Program-made: the position numbers and the translations under genes
Shown here: piece by piece, positions 1 to 10,134 of the stretch
How the letters are laid out: every line of letters starts with the position of its first letter
How positions within the stretch are numbered: position 1 is the first letter of the stretch
NCBI RefSeq assembly: GCF_030403745.1
Contig: NZ_JAQMWP010000002.1
Coordinates: 1 to 64,000, forward strand
Length of the DNA stretch: 64,000 nt
Reading direction: 5' to 3'
Source of the DNA: Streptomyces sp. S.PB5
GTDB lineage: Bacteria; Actinomycetota; Actinomycetes; Streptomycetales; Streptomycetaceae
The notes under the pieces: generated by a model
Told to the model about the DNA's origin: nothing
Database searches by the model: none
Seen by the model: the letters and a program-made list of their open reading frames with translations, nothing else

Positions 1-51
1 AGCCCAGTAATGGGTGGAGGTGACCGGTACTAATAGGCCGAGGGCTTGTCC
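1..51 (+). rRNA. 23S ribosomal RNA, 3' end only
   Basis: The first ~50 bases match the conserved 3' terminus of actinobacterial 23S rRNA, including the GGTACTAATAGGCCGAGGG stretch. The 5' part lies outside the window. The spacer to the 5S gene (about 52-138) contains no tRNA. The exact 3' end is uncertain by a few bases. Confidence 0.93.
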
Positions 52-138
52 TCAGTTGCTCGCGTCCACTGTGTTGGTTCTGAAACCACGAACGGCCCCG
101 CACCCCTCGTGGTGTGGTGCGGCTGACAGTTTCATAGT

Positions 139-257
139 GTTTCGGTGGTCATAGCGTGAGGGAAACGCCCGGTTACATTCCGAACCCGGAAGCTAAGCCT
201 TACAGCGCCGATGGTACTGCAGGGGGGACCCTGTGGGAGAGTAGGACGCCGCCGAAC
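139..257 (+). rRNA. 5S ribosomal RNA
   Basis: This is a complete Streptomyces-type 5S rRNA of about 119 nt, starting at GTTTCGGTGGTCATAGCG and ending at CGCCGCCGAAC. The two ends pair to form helix I, and the conserved CCGAACCCGGAAGCTAAG segment is present. It follows the 23S gene closely, as the last gene of an rrn operon. Confidence 0.95.
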
Positions 258-265
258 AATTATTC

Positions 266-310
266 AAAGGGTTGGACCCTGAACTTCGGTTCGGGGTCCA
301 ACCCTTTTTT
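266..310 (+). terminator. rho-independent terminator of the rRNA operon
   Basis: A long perfect stem (AAAGGGTTGGACCC with GGGTCCAACCCTTT) closes a CTTCGG-containing loop and runs into TTTTTT. It sits directly after 5S and ends the rrn transcript. Confidence 0.92.
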
Positions 311-356
311 GTTCTGCGTCACTTGAAGTTCACGTTGCGCAATCACCATCCGAGGC

Positions 357-1034
357 ATGAGTACTGCTGCAATGCTCAGGGCCGCCGGCGTCGGAGTCAG
401 TGACGAGGTCGTGGTGCCGGCGTTCGGGAACGTCGAGGTCGCCGAGGCTGTCGTGTTGGCCGGTGCGCTCCCGGTGTTCGCCGACATAGATCCGGTGAGC
501 TACTGCCTTGACGCGTCCGCTGTCGAAGCGGCCGTTACGTCGCGGACCGCGGCCGTGGTCGTCGTACACCGGTTTGGGCGGTGGGCCGATATTCGGGCGC
601 TCCATGCTCTGGGGCAGCGGCACGGGCTGCTGGTGTTGGAGCAGGGGGAGTCCGAGGTGCCGTATGACGAGGTGGCTCAGCGGCGGGAGCGGGCTGCTTA
701 TCTGGATGGGAAGTTGAAGGGTGTGCGGACCCCTGATGGGGGTGATGGGCATACCTATCAGCAGTACGTCGTGCGGGTGCCGGGGAATGGGCGGCCCGAT
801 CGGGATGCCTTTGCGCGGGCCTTGCGGGGCAAGGGAGTTGAGTGCCGGGTGCCGGTGAAGACGCCTGTGCACCGGTTGCCGGAGTTCCGGCGTTGTGTGT
901 CGTTGCGGGAGACGGAGCTTGCCGCGGACGAGACGTTGGCGCTGCCTGTCGATGCCTCGCTGACCAAGCGGGACATGCAGCGGATCGTGGGTGCGTGCAA
1001 CGCGCTCGGGGGGTTGTTGCAGGCCGCCTTCTGA
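357..1034 (+). CDS. shortened DegT/DnrJ/EryC1/StrS-type aminotransferase, probably inactive
   Basis: The 225-residue product resembles the two ends of the DegT/DnrJ/EryC1/StrS sugar aminotransferases, which are usually about 370 residues. The N-terminal part keeps the DEVVVPAFGNVEVAEAVVLAG and PVFADIDP motifs, and the C-terminal part keeps the YVVRVPG and GVECRVPVKTPVHRLPEF segment. The middle of the family fold, which carries the PLP-binding lysine, is missing, and the PLP-pairing Glu-Asp is Glu95-Gln96 here. It is therefore unlikely to be a working transaminase. The frame is open throughout, so the loss was a clean internal deletion or the gene has been kept for another role. ATG 357 follows CCGAGG closely. 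It stands alone between the rrn terminator and tRNA-Thr. Confidence 0.75.
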   Translation: MSTAAMLRAAGVGVSDEVVVPAFGNVEVAEAVVLAGALPVFADIDPVSYCLDASAVEAAVTSRTAAVVVVHRFGRWADIRALHALGQRHGLLVLEQGESEVPYDEVAQRRERAAYLDGKLKGVRTPDGGDGHTYQQYVVRVPGNGRPDRDAFARALRGKGVECRVPVKTPVHRLPEFRRCVSLRETELAADETLALPVDASLTKRDMQRIVGACNALGGLLQAAF

Positions 1035-1061
1035 GCGGGCTGTCGTACCTCGTGGGCGTGG

Positions 1062-1091
1062 TTGGGAGCACGGGTCTGTTCGGGGTATGAT
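1062..1091 (+). promoter_or_regulatory. probable promoter of tRNA-Thr
   Basis: TTGGGA (1062-1067) and TATGAT (1086-1091) are separated by 18 bp and lie 40 bp upstream of the mature tRNA. This fits a vegetative sigma-HrdB promoter. The call is by motif and position only. Confidence 0.55.
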
Positions 1092-1131
1092 CTATTTCGT
1101 TGCCGCGAGGGAAACCTCGGAAAAGCGACAG

Positions 1132-1207
1132 GCCCCCTTAGCTCAGTCGGCAGAGCGTCTCCATGGTAAGGAGAAGGTCAACGGTTCGATTCCGTTAGGG
1201 GGCTCCA
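1132..1207 (+). tRNA. tRNA-Thr (anticodon GGT)
   Basis: This is a 76-nt cloverleaf. The acceptor stem is GCCCCCT/AGGGGGC, the D arm contains GCTCAGTCGGCAGAGC, and the anticodon stem TCTCC/GGAGA encloses loop ATGGTAA, so the anticodon is GGT and reads ACC. The T loop is GTTCGAT, the discriminator is T, and CCA is encoded at 1205-1207. Confidence 0.96.
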
Positions 1208-1210
1208 GTC

Positions 1211-1246
1211 AAAAGACCCCGCCCAATCGGGCGGGGTCTTTTTTGT
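1211..1246 (+). terminator. rho-independent terminator after tRNA-Thr
   Basis: AAAAGACCCCGCCC pairs with GGGCGGGGTCTTTT around an AATC loop and ends in a T run. The A-rich left flank lets it also serve the gene arriving from the other strand (stop at 1263). Confidence 0.9.
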
Positions 1247-1262
1247 GCTCTCTGCGTGCTTC

Positions 1263-4016
1263 TCAGTCCTTGTGGAGGCCCGGGACGCGCATGGCGAGGA
1301 TCGCCATGTCGTCGGACGGGGCGTCCGACGCGAAGCGCTCCACCGCGCGCATGATGCGGGCCGCCACCGCTCCTGCCGTCAGGCCCGTGCAGGTGGTGAG
1401 GACGTCCGTGAGACCGTCGTCGCCCAACATGCGGGCGCCCTCACGGCGTTCGGTGACGCCGTCGGTGACGCACAGGAGGACGTCGCCCGGGTCCAGGGTG
1501 ACCGTCTGCTCGTACAGCTCCAGGTCCTCGATGACGCCCAGGAGCGGCTGGGGTTCGGCGGCCGGTTCGACTGTGCCGTCCTGGCGCAGGCGGAGGGGGA
1601 GGGGATGGCCGGCGCAGACCACCTTCAGTTCGGCACTGCCGTCCGCCTGGGGGCGCATCTCGCCGTAGAGGAGGGTCAGGAAGCGGCTGCGGGCTCCCTC
1701 GTCGAGGATCGCGGAGTTGAGGCGTTCCAGGACCGCCGGGCCGCTGAGGCCCTCTCTGGCGAGGAGACGGAGGGCGTGACGGGCCAGGCCCGTCACCGCG
1801 GCCGCGTTCGGGCCCGTGCCGCAGACGTCGCCGATGGCGAAGCCGTAGGCGCCGTCGCTGATGGGGAAGACGTCGTAGAAGTCGCCGCCGACCTCGTTGC
1901 CCTCGCCGGCCGCCCGGTAGATGACCTCGACCTCGACGCCGTCGATCTCGGGGAGTTCCGGGGGGAGGAGGCTGCGCTGGAGGGACTGGCTGATGGCGGT
2001 GCGCTCGGAGTACAGGCGGGCGTTGTCCAGGGCCAGGGCGGCTCGTCGTGAGAGGTCTTCCGCCAGCTCCAGGATTTCCTGGCGGAAGTGTTCGTCCGTC
2101 GGCTTGCCGAGCGTCAGCATGCCGATGACCCGGTTGCGGGCCACCAGGGGCAGGACGACGGTCTCGCCGCCCACCGCTGAGGCCGTGGCCAGGGTCGGGC
2201 CGATGCCTGCGCTGAGGCGGCCGATGGGCTCGCCCAGGCCCAGGCTGCGCATGGAGGTGCGCAGGGCCGCCTGATGGGCCGCTTCGGCGGGCGCCGACCA
2301 GACGCGGGCGCCCGGGGTGGGTACCGGGTCGGGCGGGGAGATCTTCGAGAGCAACGACTTGATGCCGTCGATGAGTTCCTCGTCCTCGTGCAGGACGTAC
2401 GACAGGTAGGGCTCGGAGGCCTGGTCGGCGATCGTGTAGACCGCGCACCAGGTGGCGAGGGTCGGGACCGTCATCTGGGCCATCAGGGCCAGGGTCTGGT
2501 CGCGGTCCAGGGTGCCCGCCAGGAGGTCGGAGGCTTCGACCAGGAAGCTGAGCGAGCCTCGGCGCAGGCGTTCGAGTTCGCCGAGGCGGGCCGACTCCAC
2601 CGCCAACGCGATGCGGTCCGCGGCAAATTGGAGGCGCAGGGCCTCTTCGTTCGAGTATCTGCCGGGGCCCTCCGCGGCGACGCCCAGGGAGCCGGTGAGG
2701 CGGCCCTCGACCTTCAGGGGGACGGTGACGACCGAGCGCATGCCGGTGCCGTTCAACAGCGGGACGGCACCGGGGACCGCTGTGAGGTCCTCGTGGACGG
2801 CCGGCATGCGGGCCGAGCCGTAGCGCCCCGGTCCGGCCTCGACGGGGACGCGGGCGAAGCGCTGGCGTGCGGAGGGCAGGCCGGTGGAGGCGCGGACCTC
2901 CAACTCGGTTTCGTCGTCGGTGGCCAGGAGCAGGAAGGCGGAGTCGGCGTCGAGCATGTCCCGGGCGCGCTCCACCGTGCGCTGGAGGAGGCCGTCGAGG
3001 TCGTCCGGGGCCGGTGAGCCGATGAAGACCTCGAAGGGGTCGGCGCTCTGCCCGTCGGAGGCGGGTGAGGTGTCGGAGGCCGGGATGCGCAACGGGGTCT
3101 GCAGGACCGCGCGTTCGTGGTCGCGGACCAGGAGACAGACCGTGGAGGGCTCGCCGCCGGTGTCGCGGACGCGGAGGTGGGAGGCGTACACGGGGGTGAC
3201 GCGGCCGTTGGCGCCCCTTATGCCGTAGCTGCCTTCCCAGCGGGAGAGTTGGAGGGCTTCCGCGATGCCGGTGCTGGTGCCCGGGGTGTGCGGCCAGGCG
3301 GCGAGGTCGGTGAGGGGCTTGCCGGTGACCTGTTCGGCCGGGTAGCCGAAGAGTTCCTCGGCGTCCTCGTTCCAGGCCGAGATGGCCGCCGTGCGGTCGA
3401 TCTGGATGACGGCGACGCGGACGCGGCCGTCGGAGGCGAGGGGGAGGAGGTCCGCCGGGAGGGACGGGCCGGCGGTGCGGGTGCCCACCGGACGTTCGGG
3501 GAGGTCGAGTTGGAACCAGACCTGCTTGTGGGTGGGTGTGTATTCGACGCCCCAGCGGGCGGCCAGTGCCGCGCACAGCTGGAGGCCGCGGCCGCCCTCG
3601 CGGTCGGGGCTGCCCATGGTGGCCAGGGAGCCCTGCAGGGGGACCTCGCGCTCGGGGTAGTGGTCGGCCACCTCGATGCGTACACCGTCGTCGGTGCGCA
3701 GGCACAGGAGGTCCGCTGTGGTGCCGGCGTGGACCACGGCGTTGGTCACCAGTTCGCTCGTCAGGACCACCGCGTCGTCGACGATGTCCGCGAAGCCCCA
3801 GCCCTGGAGTGTGTCGCGGACGAAGGAGCGGGCGCTCGCGACCGATCGCCCGACGGGCTCGAAGCTGGCGGCCGCGCGCGCGGTGATCACAGAACTCCTC
3901 GACCGGTTGTCGATGTGCAGGGCTCCGTGGCCGACCGGCTCGTGCCGCTGCTGCGGCAGGCCGTCCGTCGGCCGACGGTCCGGGGGATGTCCCCCAGGGA
4001 TCAGTCCGGTGGTCAT
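1263..4016 (-). CDS. osaC: OsaC-like multidomain SpoIIE phosphatase / anti-sigma regulator
   Basis: About 917 residues. In order: an RsbW-type HATPase domain (~40-155; N-box SELVTNAVVHAGT, G-box GRGLQLCAALAARWG), a PAS domain (~180-300, WNEDAEELFGYP), a GAF domain, a second GAF-like sensor region, and a C-terminal PP2C/SpoIIE domain (~685-910) with metal-binding motifs VGGDFYDVF, AIGDVCGTG, VTDGVTER and SDDMAIL. Known for the family: such proteins bind anti-sigma antagonists and sigma factors. In S. coelicolor OsaC is reported to limit SigB activity after osmotic shock. The gene is divergent from osaA, which supports the name. ATG 4016 gives the family-like start MTTGLIPGG after a GGAGGGG box. 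An upstream ATG at 4100 is in frame and possible. Confidence 0.88.
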   Translation of the reverse strand: MTTGLIPGGHPPDRRPTDGLPQQRHEPVGHGALHIDNRSRSSVITARAAASFEPVGRSVASARSFVRDTLQGWGFADIVDDAVVLTSELVTNAVVHAGTTADLLCLRTDDGVRIEVADHYPEREVPLQGSLATMGSPDREGGRGLQLCAALAARWGVEYTPTHKQVWFQLDLPERPVGTRTAGPSLPADLLPLASDGRVRVAVIQIDRTAAISAWNEDAEELFGYPAEQVTGKPLTDLAAWPHTPGTSTGIAEALQLSRWEGSYGIRGANGRVTPVYASHLRVRDTGGEPSTVCLLVRDHERAVLQTPLRIPASDTSPASDGQSADPFEVFIGSPAPDDLDGLLQRTVERARDMLDADSAFLLLATDDETELEVRASTGLPSARQRFARVPVEAGPGRYGSARMPAVHEDLTAVPGAVPLLNGTGMRSVVTVPLKVEGRLTGSLGVAAEGPGRYSNEEALRLQFAADRIALAVESARLGELERLRRGSLSFLVEASDLLAGTLDRDQTLALMAQMTVPTLATWCAVYTIADQASEPYLSYVLHEDEELIDGIKSLLSKISPPDPVPTPGARVWSAPAEAAHQAALRTSMRSLGLGEPIGRLSAGIGPTLATASAVGGETVVLPLVARNRVIGMLTLGKPTDEHFRQEILELAEDLSRRAALALDNARLYSERTAISQSLQRSLLPPELPEIDGVEVEVIYRAAGEGNEVGGDFYDVFPISDGAYGFAIGDVCGTGPNAAAVTGLARHALRLLAREGLSGPAVLERLNSAILDEGARSRFLTLLYGEMRPQADGSAELKVVCAGHPLPLRLRQDGTVEPAAEPQPLLGVIEDLELYEQTVTLDPGDVLLCVTDGVTERREGARMLGDDGLTDVLTTCTGLTAGAVAARIMRAVERFASDAPSDDMAILAMRVPGLHKD

Positions 4017-4321
4017 GTTGTGCGGCCGCCCCTCCGATGCCCGCTCGTTCTCGTGCCACCGCCCAGAGCCGGACGGACCGGTGCGGCTGGACAGCCGCAT
4101 GCAAGGTTACTTACCTTCCCCGTCGATGAGGATGCCGGTCTGCAGTGTTTCCGTCCGGAGGGTGTGCGGACGATGTGCGAAGCTGCCGAACTGTTATGGC
4201 CTGGTTCAGCCAGGGTGAAACACTGGGCAAGCTTCTTGTGAAGGTCCAGGCAGTCCGAGTGTGGTCAGCGCAATGCGGGCAGCAGCCCGACGTGCGGCCT
4301 GGTATATCCGGCAGAAATGCG

Positions 4322-4369
4322 CAGCAGTAACTGGTACTCCGAACAGTAGTACCGGAGCACAGCAGTAAC
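4322..4369. promoter_or_regulatory. repeat/palindrome cluster in the osaC-osaA divergent promoter region
   Basis: The ~380-bp divergent gap (4017-4394) has a palindrome GGTACT-N9-AGTACC at 4333-4353. It is flanked by a 10-bp direct repeat CAGCAGTAAC at 4322-4331 and 4360-4369, just upstream of the osaA ribosome-binding site (GGGAGGGA, 4383-4390). A second small inverted repeat, AAGGT-N5-ACCTT, lies at 4103-4117, nearer osaC. These look like operators, but the regulator is unknown. Confidence 0.4.
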
Positions 4370-4394
4370 GGTCGACCCTTGCGGGAGGGACACA

Positions 4395-7300
4395 GTGGAG
4401 TCTGGCGCAGCGACGCGGGGCACTAAAACGCGCGCGAAGGGCGGACAGTCCCTGAACAACCAGCGCAAACCGCGCGGTGGGACCACCGCGGTGGACACAG
4501 CTGCCCTGAACCGACTGCTGGCGGCTCTGGTCTCCATGCGAGACGGGAATTTCCGGAAGCGGCTCACGGTGTCGGGCGACGGCGTGTTGTCCGAGATCGC
4601 GGCTGTTTACAACGAAGTGGCCGACCGGAATCTGCATCTGACGGGCGAGTTGTCGCGGGTGCGGCGCATGGTGGGCCGTGAGGGCAAGCTCACGGAACGG
4701 CTGGAAAGTGGTGCCTGTGAGGGCTCGTGGCTGACCGCCGTCGACGCTTCCAACGCCCTGGTCGACGATCTCGTACGACCTGTCTCGGAAGTCGGCCGGG
4801 TGCTGTCCGCGGTCGCGGAGGGCGATCTGTCGCCGCGTATGGAGCTGCGGACGCAGGCGGCGGACGGGGCCGGGCATCCGCTGCGGGGTGAGTTCCTCAA
4901 GGTCGGGCGGACCGTCAACAACCTGGTCGACCAGCTGTCGACGTTCACCGACGAGGTCACGCGTGTGGCCAGCGAGGTGGGCACCGAGGGCAAGCTGGGC
5001 GGGCAGGCCAAGGTGCGCGGTATGTCCGGTTCTTGGAAGGATCTGACGGATTCCGTCAATACGATGGCGTACCGGCTGACGGCGCAGGTGCGGGACATCG
5101 CGCTCGTCACCACGGCGGTCGCCAAGGGTGACTTGTCCCGGAAGGTCACGGTTCACGTGGCCGGCGAGATGCTCGAACTGAAGAACACCGTCAACACGAT
5201 GGTGGACCAGCTGTCCTCCTTCTCCTCCGAGGTGACCCGTGTCGCGCGTGAGGTGGGTGTCGAGGGTGAGCTGGGCGGGCAGGCGCAGGTGCCCGGTGTG
5301 GCGGGTGTGTGGAAGGACCTCACCGATTCGGTGAACCTGATGGCCGGCAATCTGACGGCCCAGGTGCGCGGGATCGCCCAGGTGACGACCGCGGTCGCCA
5401 GTGGTGATCTGTCGCAGAAGGTGACCGTGTCGGCGCGGGGCGAGGTCGCCCAGCTCGCGGACACGATCAACCAGATGACCGAGACGCTGCGGATCTTCGC
5501 GGACGAGGTCACGCGTGTGGCCAACGAGGTCGGTGCCGAGGGGCAGCTCGGCGGACAGGCGAACGTTCCGGGTGCCGCGGGGACCTGGAAGGACCTCACC
5601 GACTCCGTCAACACGGTCTTCCGGAACCTGACCATTCAGGTGCGGGACATCGCGCAGGTGACGACGTCGGTGGCCAACGGTGACCTGTCGCAGAAGGTCA
5701 CGGTGGACGTGGCCGGCGAGATGCTGGAGCTGAAGAACACCGTCAACGGGATGGTGGACCAGCTGTCTGCGTTCGGTGCCGAGGTCACGCGCGTGGCGCG
5801 CGAGGTGGGTGTCGAGGGTGAGCTGGGCGGGCAGGCGCAGGTGTCGGGCGCTGCCGGGACCTGGAAGGACCTCACCGACTCCGTCAACACGGCGTTCCGG
5901 AACCTCACCGGACAGGTGAGGAACATCGCCCAGGTGACGACGGCGGTGGCCAACGGTGACCTGTCCCAGAAGGTCACCGTCGACGTCTCCGGCGAGATGC
6001 TTCAGCTGAAGAACACCGTGAACACGATGGTGGACCAGCTGTCGGCCTTCGCGGACCAGGTGACGCGGATGGCCCGGGACGTGGGCACCGAGGGCCGCCT
6101 GGGCGGTCAGGCCGTCGTACCGGGCGTTTCCGGGACCTGGAAGGAGCTCACCGACTCCGTCAACTTCATGGGTGGCAACCTCACCTCGCAGGTGCGGCAG
6201 ATCGCCCAGGTGACGACCGCGGTGGCCCGGGGTGACCTGTCCCAGAAGATCGACGTCGACGCGCGCGGCGAGATCCTGGAGCTGAAGAACACCATCAACA
6301 CGATGGTCGACCAGCTCTCCGCCTTCGCCGACCAGGTGACCCGGGTGGCGCGGGAAGTGGGTACGGAGGGTCGGCTGGGCGGGCAGGCGCAGGTGCCTGG
6401 CGTCGCCGGTGTGTGGCGGGACCTGACGGACTCCGTGAACGGCATGGCGTCCAACCTGACCGGCCAGGTGCGCAACATCGCCCAGGTGGCCACCGCGGTG
6501 GCCCGGGGTGACCTGTCCCAGAAGATCACCGTGGACGCGCGCGGCGAGATCCTGGAGCTGAAGAACACCCTGAACACGATGGTCGACCAGCTGTCGTCGT
6601 TCGCCGAAGAGGTCACGCGTGTGGCGCGCGAGGTGGGCACCGAGGGCATCCTCGGCGGTCAGGCCGAGGTGCAGGGGGTCTCCGGCACCTGGAAGGACCT
6701 CACGCAGTCCGTGAACTTCATGGCGAACAACCTGACCATCCAGGTGCGCAACATCGCCGAGGTCACGACCGCGGTCGCCAAGGGTGACCTGTCGAAGAAG
6801 ATCACCGTCGACGCCAAGGGCGAGATCCTCGAACTCGTCAGCACCGTCAACACGATGGTGGACCAGCTGTCCTCCTTCGCCGAGCAGGTGACCCGGGTGG
6901 CGCGCGAGGTGGGCACCGAGGGCATCCTGGGCGGTCAGGCGCACGCGTCGGGCGTCACGGGCATCTGGAAGGACCTGACCGACAACGTCAACCTGATGGC
7001 CAACAACCTGACCATGCAGGTGCGGAACATCTCCCAGGTCGCCTCCGCCGTTGCCAACGGCGACCTGACCCGGACGGTGACGATCGAGGCGCGCGGTGAG
7101 GTCGCGCAGCTCGCCGACACCTTCAACACCATGGTGAAGACGCTGAGTTCGTTCGCGGACCAGGTGACCAAGGTGGCTCGTGAGGTGGGTACGGACGGCA
7201 TCCTGGGCGGTCAGGCGCGGGTGCCCGGTGTGGCCGGTACCTGGAAGGACCTCACCGAGTCCGTGAACCAGATGGCGTCCAACCTGACCGGTCAGGTGCG

Positions 7301-9860
7301 GAACATCGCCATGGTGACCACGGCCATCGCCAAGGGCGACCTGACGAAGAAGATCGACATCGACGCGCGCGGTGAGATCCTCGAACTCAAGACGACCATC
7401 AACACCATGGTCGACCAGCTCTCCTCCTTCGCCGAGGAGGTCACCCGAGTCGCCCGCGAGGTGGGCACCGAAGGACAGCTCGGCGGCCAGGCACGCGTGC
7501 GTGACGTCGACGGCACCTGGCGGGACCTCACGGAGTCCGTGAACGAGATGGCCGGGAACCTGACCCGGCAGGTGCGTGCCATCGCGCGCGTGGCGACCGC
7601 GGTGACCCGCGGCGACCTGAACCTGAAGATCGACGTGGACGCGTCCGGGGAGATCCAGGAACTCCAGGACTACATCAACAAGATGATCGCCAACCTGCGC
7701 GACACCACGATCGCCAACAAGGAGCAGGACTGGCTCAAGGGCAACCTGGCCCGTATCTCCGCGCTGATGCAGGGGCGCCGCGACCTCGCCGACGTCGCCT
7801 CGCTGATCATGAGCGAGCTGACGCCGGTGGTGTCCGCGCAGCACGGCGCGTTCTTCCTGGCGATGCCGCTCGTCGACGGCAGGGACGCGAGCGGCGACGA
7901 GGAGGACTCGTACGAACTGCGCATGCTGGGGTCTTACGGCTATTCGATGGGGTCCATGCCGACGTCCTTCAGGCCGGGTGAGGCGCTGATCGGGACGGCC
8001 GCGCAGGAGAAGCGGACGATTCTCGTGGAGAACGCGCCGAGCGGGTATCTGAAGATCTCCTCGGGGCTCGGGGAGGCTCCGCCGGCGCAGGTGATCGTGC
8101 TTCCGGTGCTGTTCGAGGGCAAGGTGCTCGGTGTCATCGAGCTGGCGTCCTTCACGCCCTTCACGCAGATCCAGAAGGACTTCCTCAGCCAGATCGCGGA
8201 GATGATCGCGACCAGCGTCAACACCATCTCCGTCAACACCAAGACCGAGCAGCTGCTGAAGCAGTCGCAGGAGCTCACCGAGCAACTCCGGGAGCGGTCC
8301 GCGGAGTTGGAGAACCGGCAGAAGGCGCTCCAGTCGTCCAACGCCGAACTGGAGGAGAAGGCCGAGCTGCTGGCCCAGCAGAACCGCGACATCGAGGTCA
8401 AGAACACCGAGATCGAGGAGGCGCGGCAGGTCCTGGAGGAGCGTGCCGAGCAGCTCGCGGTGTCGATGCGCTACAAGAGCGAGTTCCTCGCCAACATGTC
8501 GCACGAGCTGCGTACGCCGCTCAACTCGCTGCTGATCCTGGCCAAGTTGCTCGCCGACAACGCGGACGCCAACCTGTCGCCGAAGCAGGTCGAGTTCGCC
8601 GAGACGATCCACGGGGCCGGCTCCGACCTGCTCCAGCTGATCAACGACATCCTCGACCTGTCGAAGGTCGAGGCGGGCAAGATGGACGTCTCCCCGACGC
8701 GTATCGCGCTCGTGCAGCTCGTGGACTACGTGGAGGCCACCTTCCGGCCGCTGACCGCGGAGAAGGGCCTGGACCTGTCCGTACGGGTCTCGCCGGAGCT
8801 GCCCGCCACGCTGCACACCGACGAGCAGCGGCTGCTGCAGGTGTTGCGCAACCTGCTGTCCAACGCGGTGAAGTTCACCGACTCGGGGGCCGTGGAGCTG
8901 GTCATCAGGCCCGCCGGGGCGGACGTGCCGATGAAGATCCGGGAGCAGTTGCTGGAGACCGGTTCGCTGCGGGACGCGGACGCCGATCTGATCGCGTTCT
9001 CGGTGACCGACACCGGCATCGGGATCGCGGCCAGTAAGATGCGGGTGATCTTCGAGGCGTTCAAGCAGGCCGACGGCACGACGAGCCGGAAGTACGGCGG
9101 TACGGGCCTCGGGCTCTCCATCTCGCGGGAGATCGCCCAGCTGCTCGGCGGTGAGATCCACGCGCAGAGCGAGCCGGGGCGTGGCTCGACGTTCACGCTG
9201 TATTTGCCGCTGCACCCGAGCGAACTGCCCCCGCAGGGCTACCAGCAGCCCATGCCCGCGCTGGAGGCCGGGGAACTGCTCGCCTCGGAGAGCAACGGGC
9301 TGGCCGAGGTGGAGGTCGAGACGCCGGCCGAGGTGCGGTCGTACCAGGAGACGCAGAACGGTGCCGCCGCGCTCTTCCGGCGCCGGCGCCGGACGCTGCC
9401 GGAGGCCGAGCAGCGGCCCGTCTCGCTGGACCAGTGGTCCGCCCAGCAGGACGTGGCTCCGCAGGGGCCGCGGGGCATCCGGTTCGGCGGCGAGAAGGTG
9501 CTGATCGTCGACGACGACATCCGCAATGTGTTCGCGCTGACCAGCGTCCTCGAGCAGCACGGGCTCTCGGTGCTGTACGCCGAGAACGGCCGCGAGGGCA
9601 TCGAGGTCCTGGAGCAGCACGACGACGTCACGGTCGTGCTGATGGACATCATGATGCCGGAGATGGACGGCTACGCGACGACCACGGCGATCCGCCGGAT
9701 GCCGCAGTTCGCGGGCCTGCCGATCATCGCGCTGACCGCGAAGGCGATGAAGGGCGACCGGGAGAAGGCGATCGAGTCGGGCGCCTCCGACTACGTCACC
9801 AAGCCGGTCGACCCCGATCATCTGCTGTCGGTCATGCAGCAGTGGATGCGCGACTCGTGA
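4395..9860 (+). CDS. osaA: OsaA-like poly-HAMP hybrid histidine kinase
   Basis: The product is 1821 residues. The N-terminal ~1100 residues are a long array of alternating HAMP-type units with no clear membrane segment. Next come a GAF domain (~1120-1280), a heptad coiled coil, HisKA with SHELRTPLN (phospho-acceptor His1370), HATPase ([26 protein letters not shown]), and a C-terminal receiver with Asp1751 in [10 protein letters not shown]. Poly-HAMP kinases of this kind are cytoplasmic sensors related to fungal group III osmosensing kinases. In S. coelicolor OsaA/OsaB are needed for osmoadaptation. GTG 4395 has a good Shine-Dalgarno (GGGAGGGA). The receiver-only gene osaB follows 274 bp downstream. 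Confidence 0.92.
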   Translation: MESGAATRGTKTRAKGGQSLNNQRKPRGGTTAVDTAALNRLLAALVSMRDGNFRKRLTVSGDGVLSEIAAVYNEVADRNLHLTGELSRVRRMVGREGKLTERLESGACEGSWLTAVDASNALVDDLVRPVSEVGRVLSAVAEGDLSPRMELRTQAADGAGHPLRGEFLKVGRTVNNLVDQLSTFTDEVTRVASEVGTEGKLGGQAKVRGMSGSWKDLTDSVNTMAYRLTAQVRDIALVTTAVAKGDLSRKVTVHVAGEMLELKNTVNTMVDQLSSFSSEVTRVAREVGVEGELGGQAQVPGVAGVWKDLTDSVNLMAGNLTAQVRGIAQVTTAVASGDLSQKVTVSARGEVAQLADTINQMTETLRIFADEVTRVANEVGAEGQLGGQANVPGAAGTWKDLTDSVNTVFRNLTIQVRDIAQVTTSVANGDLSQKVTVDVAGEMLELKNTVNGMVDQLSAFGAEVTRVAREVGVEGELGGQAQVSGAAGTWKDLTDSVNTAFRNLTGQVRNIAQVTTAVANGDLSQKVTVDVSGEMLQLKNTVNTMVDQLSAFADQVTRMARDVGTEGRLGGQAVVPGVSGTWKELTDSVNFMGGNLTSQVRQIAQVTTAVARGDLSQKIDVDARGEILELKNTINTMVDQLSAFADQVTRVAREVGTEGRLGGQAQVPGVAGVWRDLTDSVNGMASNLTGQVRNIAQVATAVARGDLSQKITVDARGEILELKNTLNTMVDQLSSFAEEVTRVAREVGTEGILGGQAEVQGVSGTWKDLTQSVNFMANNLTIQVRNIAEVTTAVAKGDLSKKITVDAKGEILELVSTVNTMVDQLSSFAEQVTRVAREVGTEGILGGQAHASGVTGIWKDLTDNVNLMANNLTMQVRNISQVASAVANGDLTRTVTIEARGEVAQLADTFNTMVKTLSSFADQVTKVAREVGTDGILGGQARVPGVAGTWKDLTESVNQMASNLTGQVRNIAMVTTAIAKGDLTKKIDIDARGEILELKTTINTMVDQLSSFAEEVTRVAREVGTEGQLGGQARVRDVDGTWRDLTESVNEMAGNLTRQVRAIARVATAVTRGDLNLKIDVDASGEIQELQDYINKMIANLRDTTIANKEQDWLKGNLARISALMQGRRDLADVASLIMSELTPVVSAQHGAFFLAMPLVDGRDASGDEEDSYELRMLGSYGYSMGSMPTSFRPGEALIGTAAQEKRTILVENAPSGYLKISSGLGEAPPAQVIVLPVLFEGKVLGVIELASFTPFTQIQKDFLSQIAEMIATSVNTISVNTKTEQLLKQSQELTEQLRERSAELENRQKALQSSNAELEEKAELLAQQNRDIEVKNTEIEEARQVLEERAEQLAVSMRYKSEFLANMSHELRTPLNSLLILAKLLADNADANLSPKQVEFAETIHGAGSDLLQLINDILDLSKVEAGKMDVSPTRIALVQLVDYVEATFRPLTAEKGLDLSVRVSPELPATLHTDEQRLLQVLRNLLSNAVKFTDSGAVELVIRPAGADVPMKIREQLLETGSLRDADADLIAFSVTDTGIGIAASKMRVIFEAFKQADGTTSRKYGGTGLGLSISREIAQLLGGEIHAQSEPGRGSTFTLYLPLHPSELPPQGYQQPMPALEAGELLASESNGLAEVEVETPAEVRSYQETQNGAAALFRRRRRTLPEAEQRPVSLDQWSAQQDVAPQGPRGIRFGGEKVLIVDDDIRNVFALTSVLEQHGLSVLYAENGREGIEVLEQHDDVTVVLMDIMMPEMDGYATTTAIRRMPQFAGLPIIALTAKAMKGDREKAIESGASDYVTKPVDPDHLLSVMQQWMRDS
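4930..7690 (+). repeat. 276-bp in-frame tandem repeat encoding the HAMP array of osaA
   Basis: Ten copies of a 92-codon unit are seen at DNA level. The LGGQA-(x)8-G-(x)2-W(K/R)DLT landmark recurs every 276 bp from about 4998 to about 7482, each time followed by the GDLxxK(I/V)-GE(I/M/V) landmark. Spacing is exact, with no indels between copies. This suggests growth by unequal exchange and strong length constraint on the signalling rod. Confidence 0.9.
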
Positions 9861-10134
9861 CCGGAAAGCGCGGGCTTCGGGTGGATGATGCGAGAACCTT
9901 CGGCGTTCACACGGAGTTGCTGACTCAGTGTGTTCGAAGCCGTGTAGAAGTACGGGAATCGGGGAACCTTCTGGTCTCCCGCTACGTTTCTGCTACGTGC
10001 ACAGTGACATCGCGGTGACAGGGTGTGGCGACGGGCGGGGTGCGGCTACCATGACCGGCACAAGGACGGGCGGCGAAAGGGAGTCGTCCCCAGGGGCGGC
10101 GCCCGGTGCACATCCGGGGCGAGGAGGGCGGGCC

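Noticed and set aside
4206..9821. Very long open frame on the minus strand opposite osaA (about 1870 codons)
   Set aside because: It is the antisense shadow of the GC-rich poly-HAMP kinase. The translated product is low-complexity His/Arg/Leu repeat sequence mirroring the HAMP units, with no ribosome-binding site or family match.
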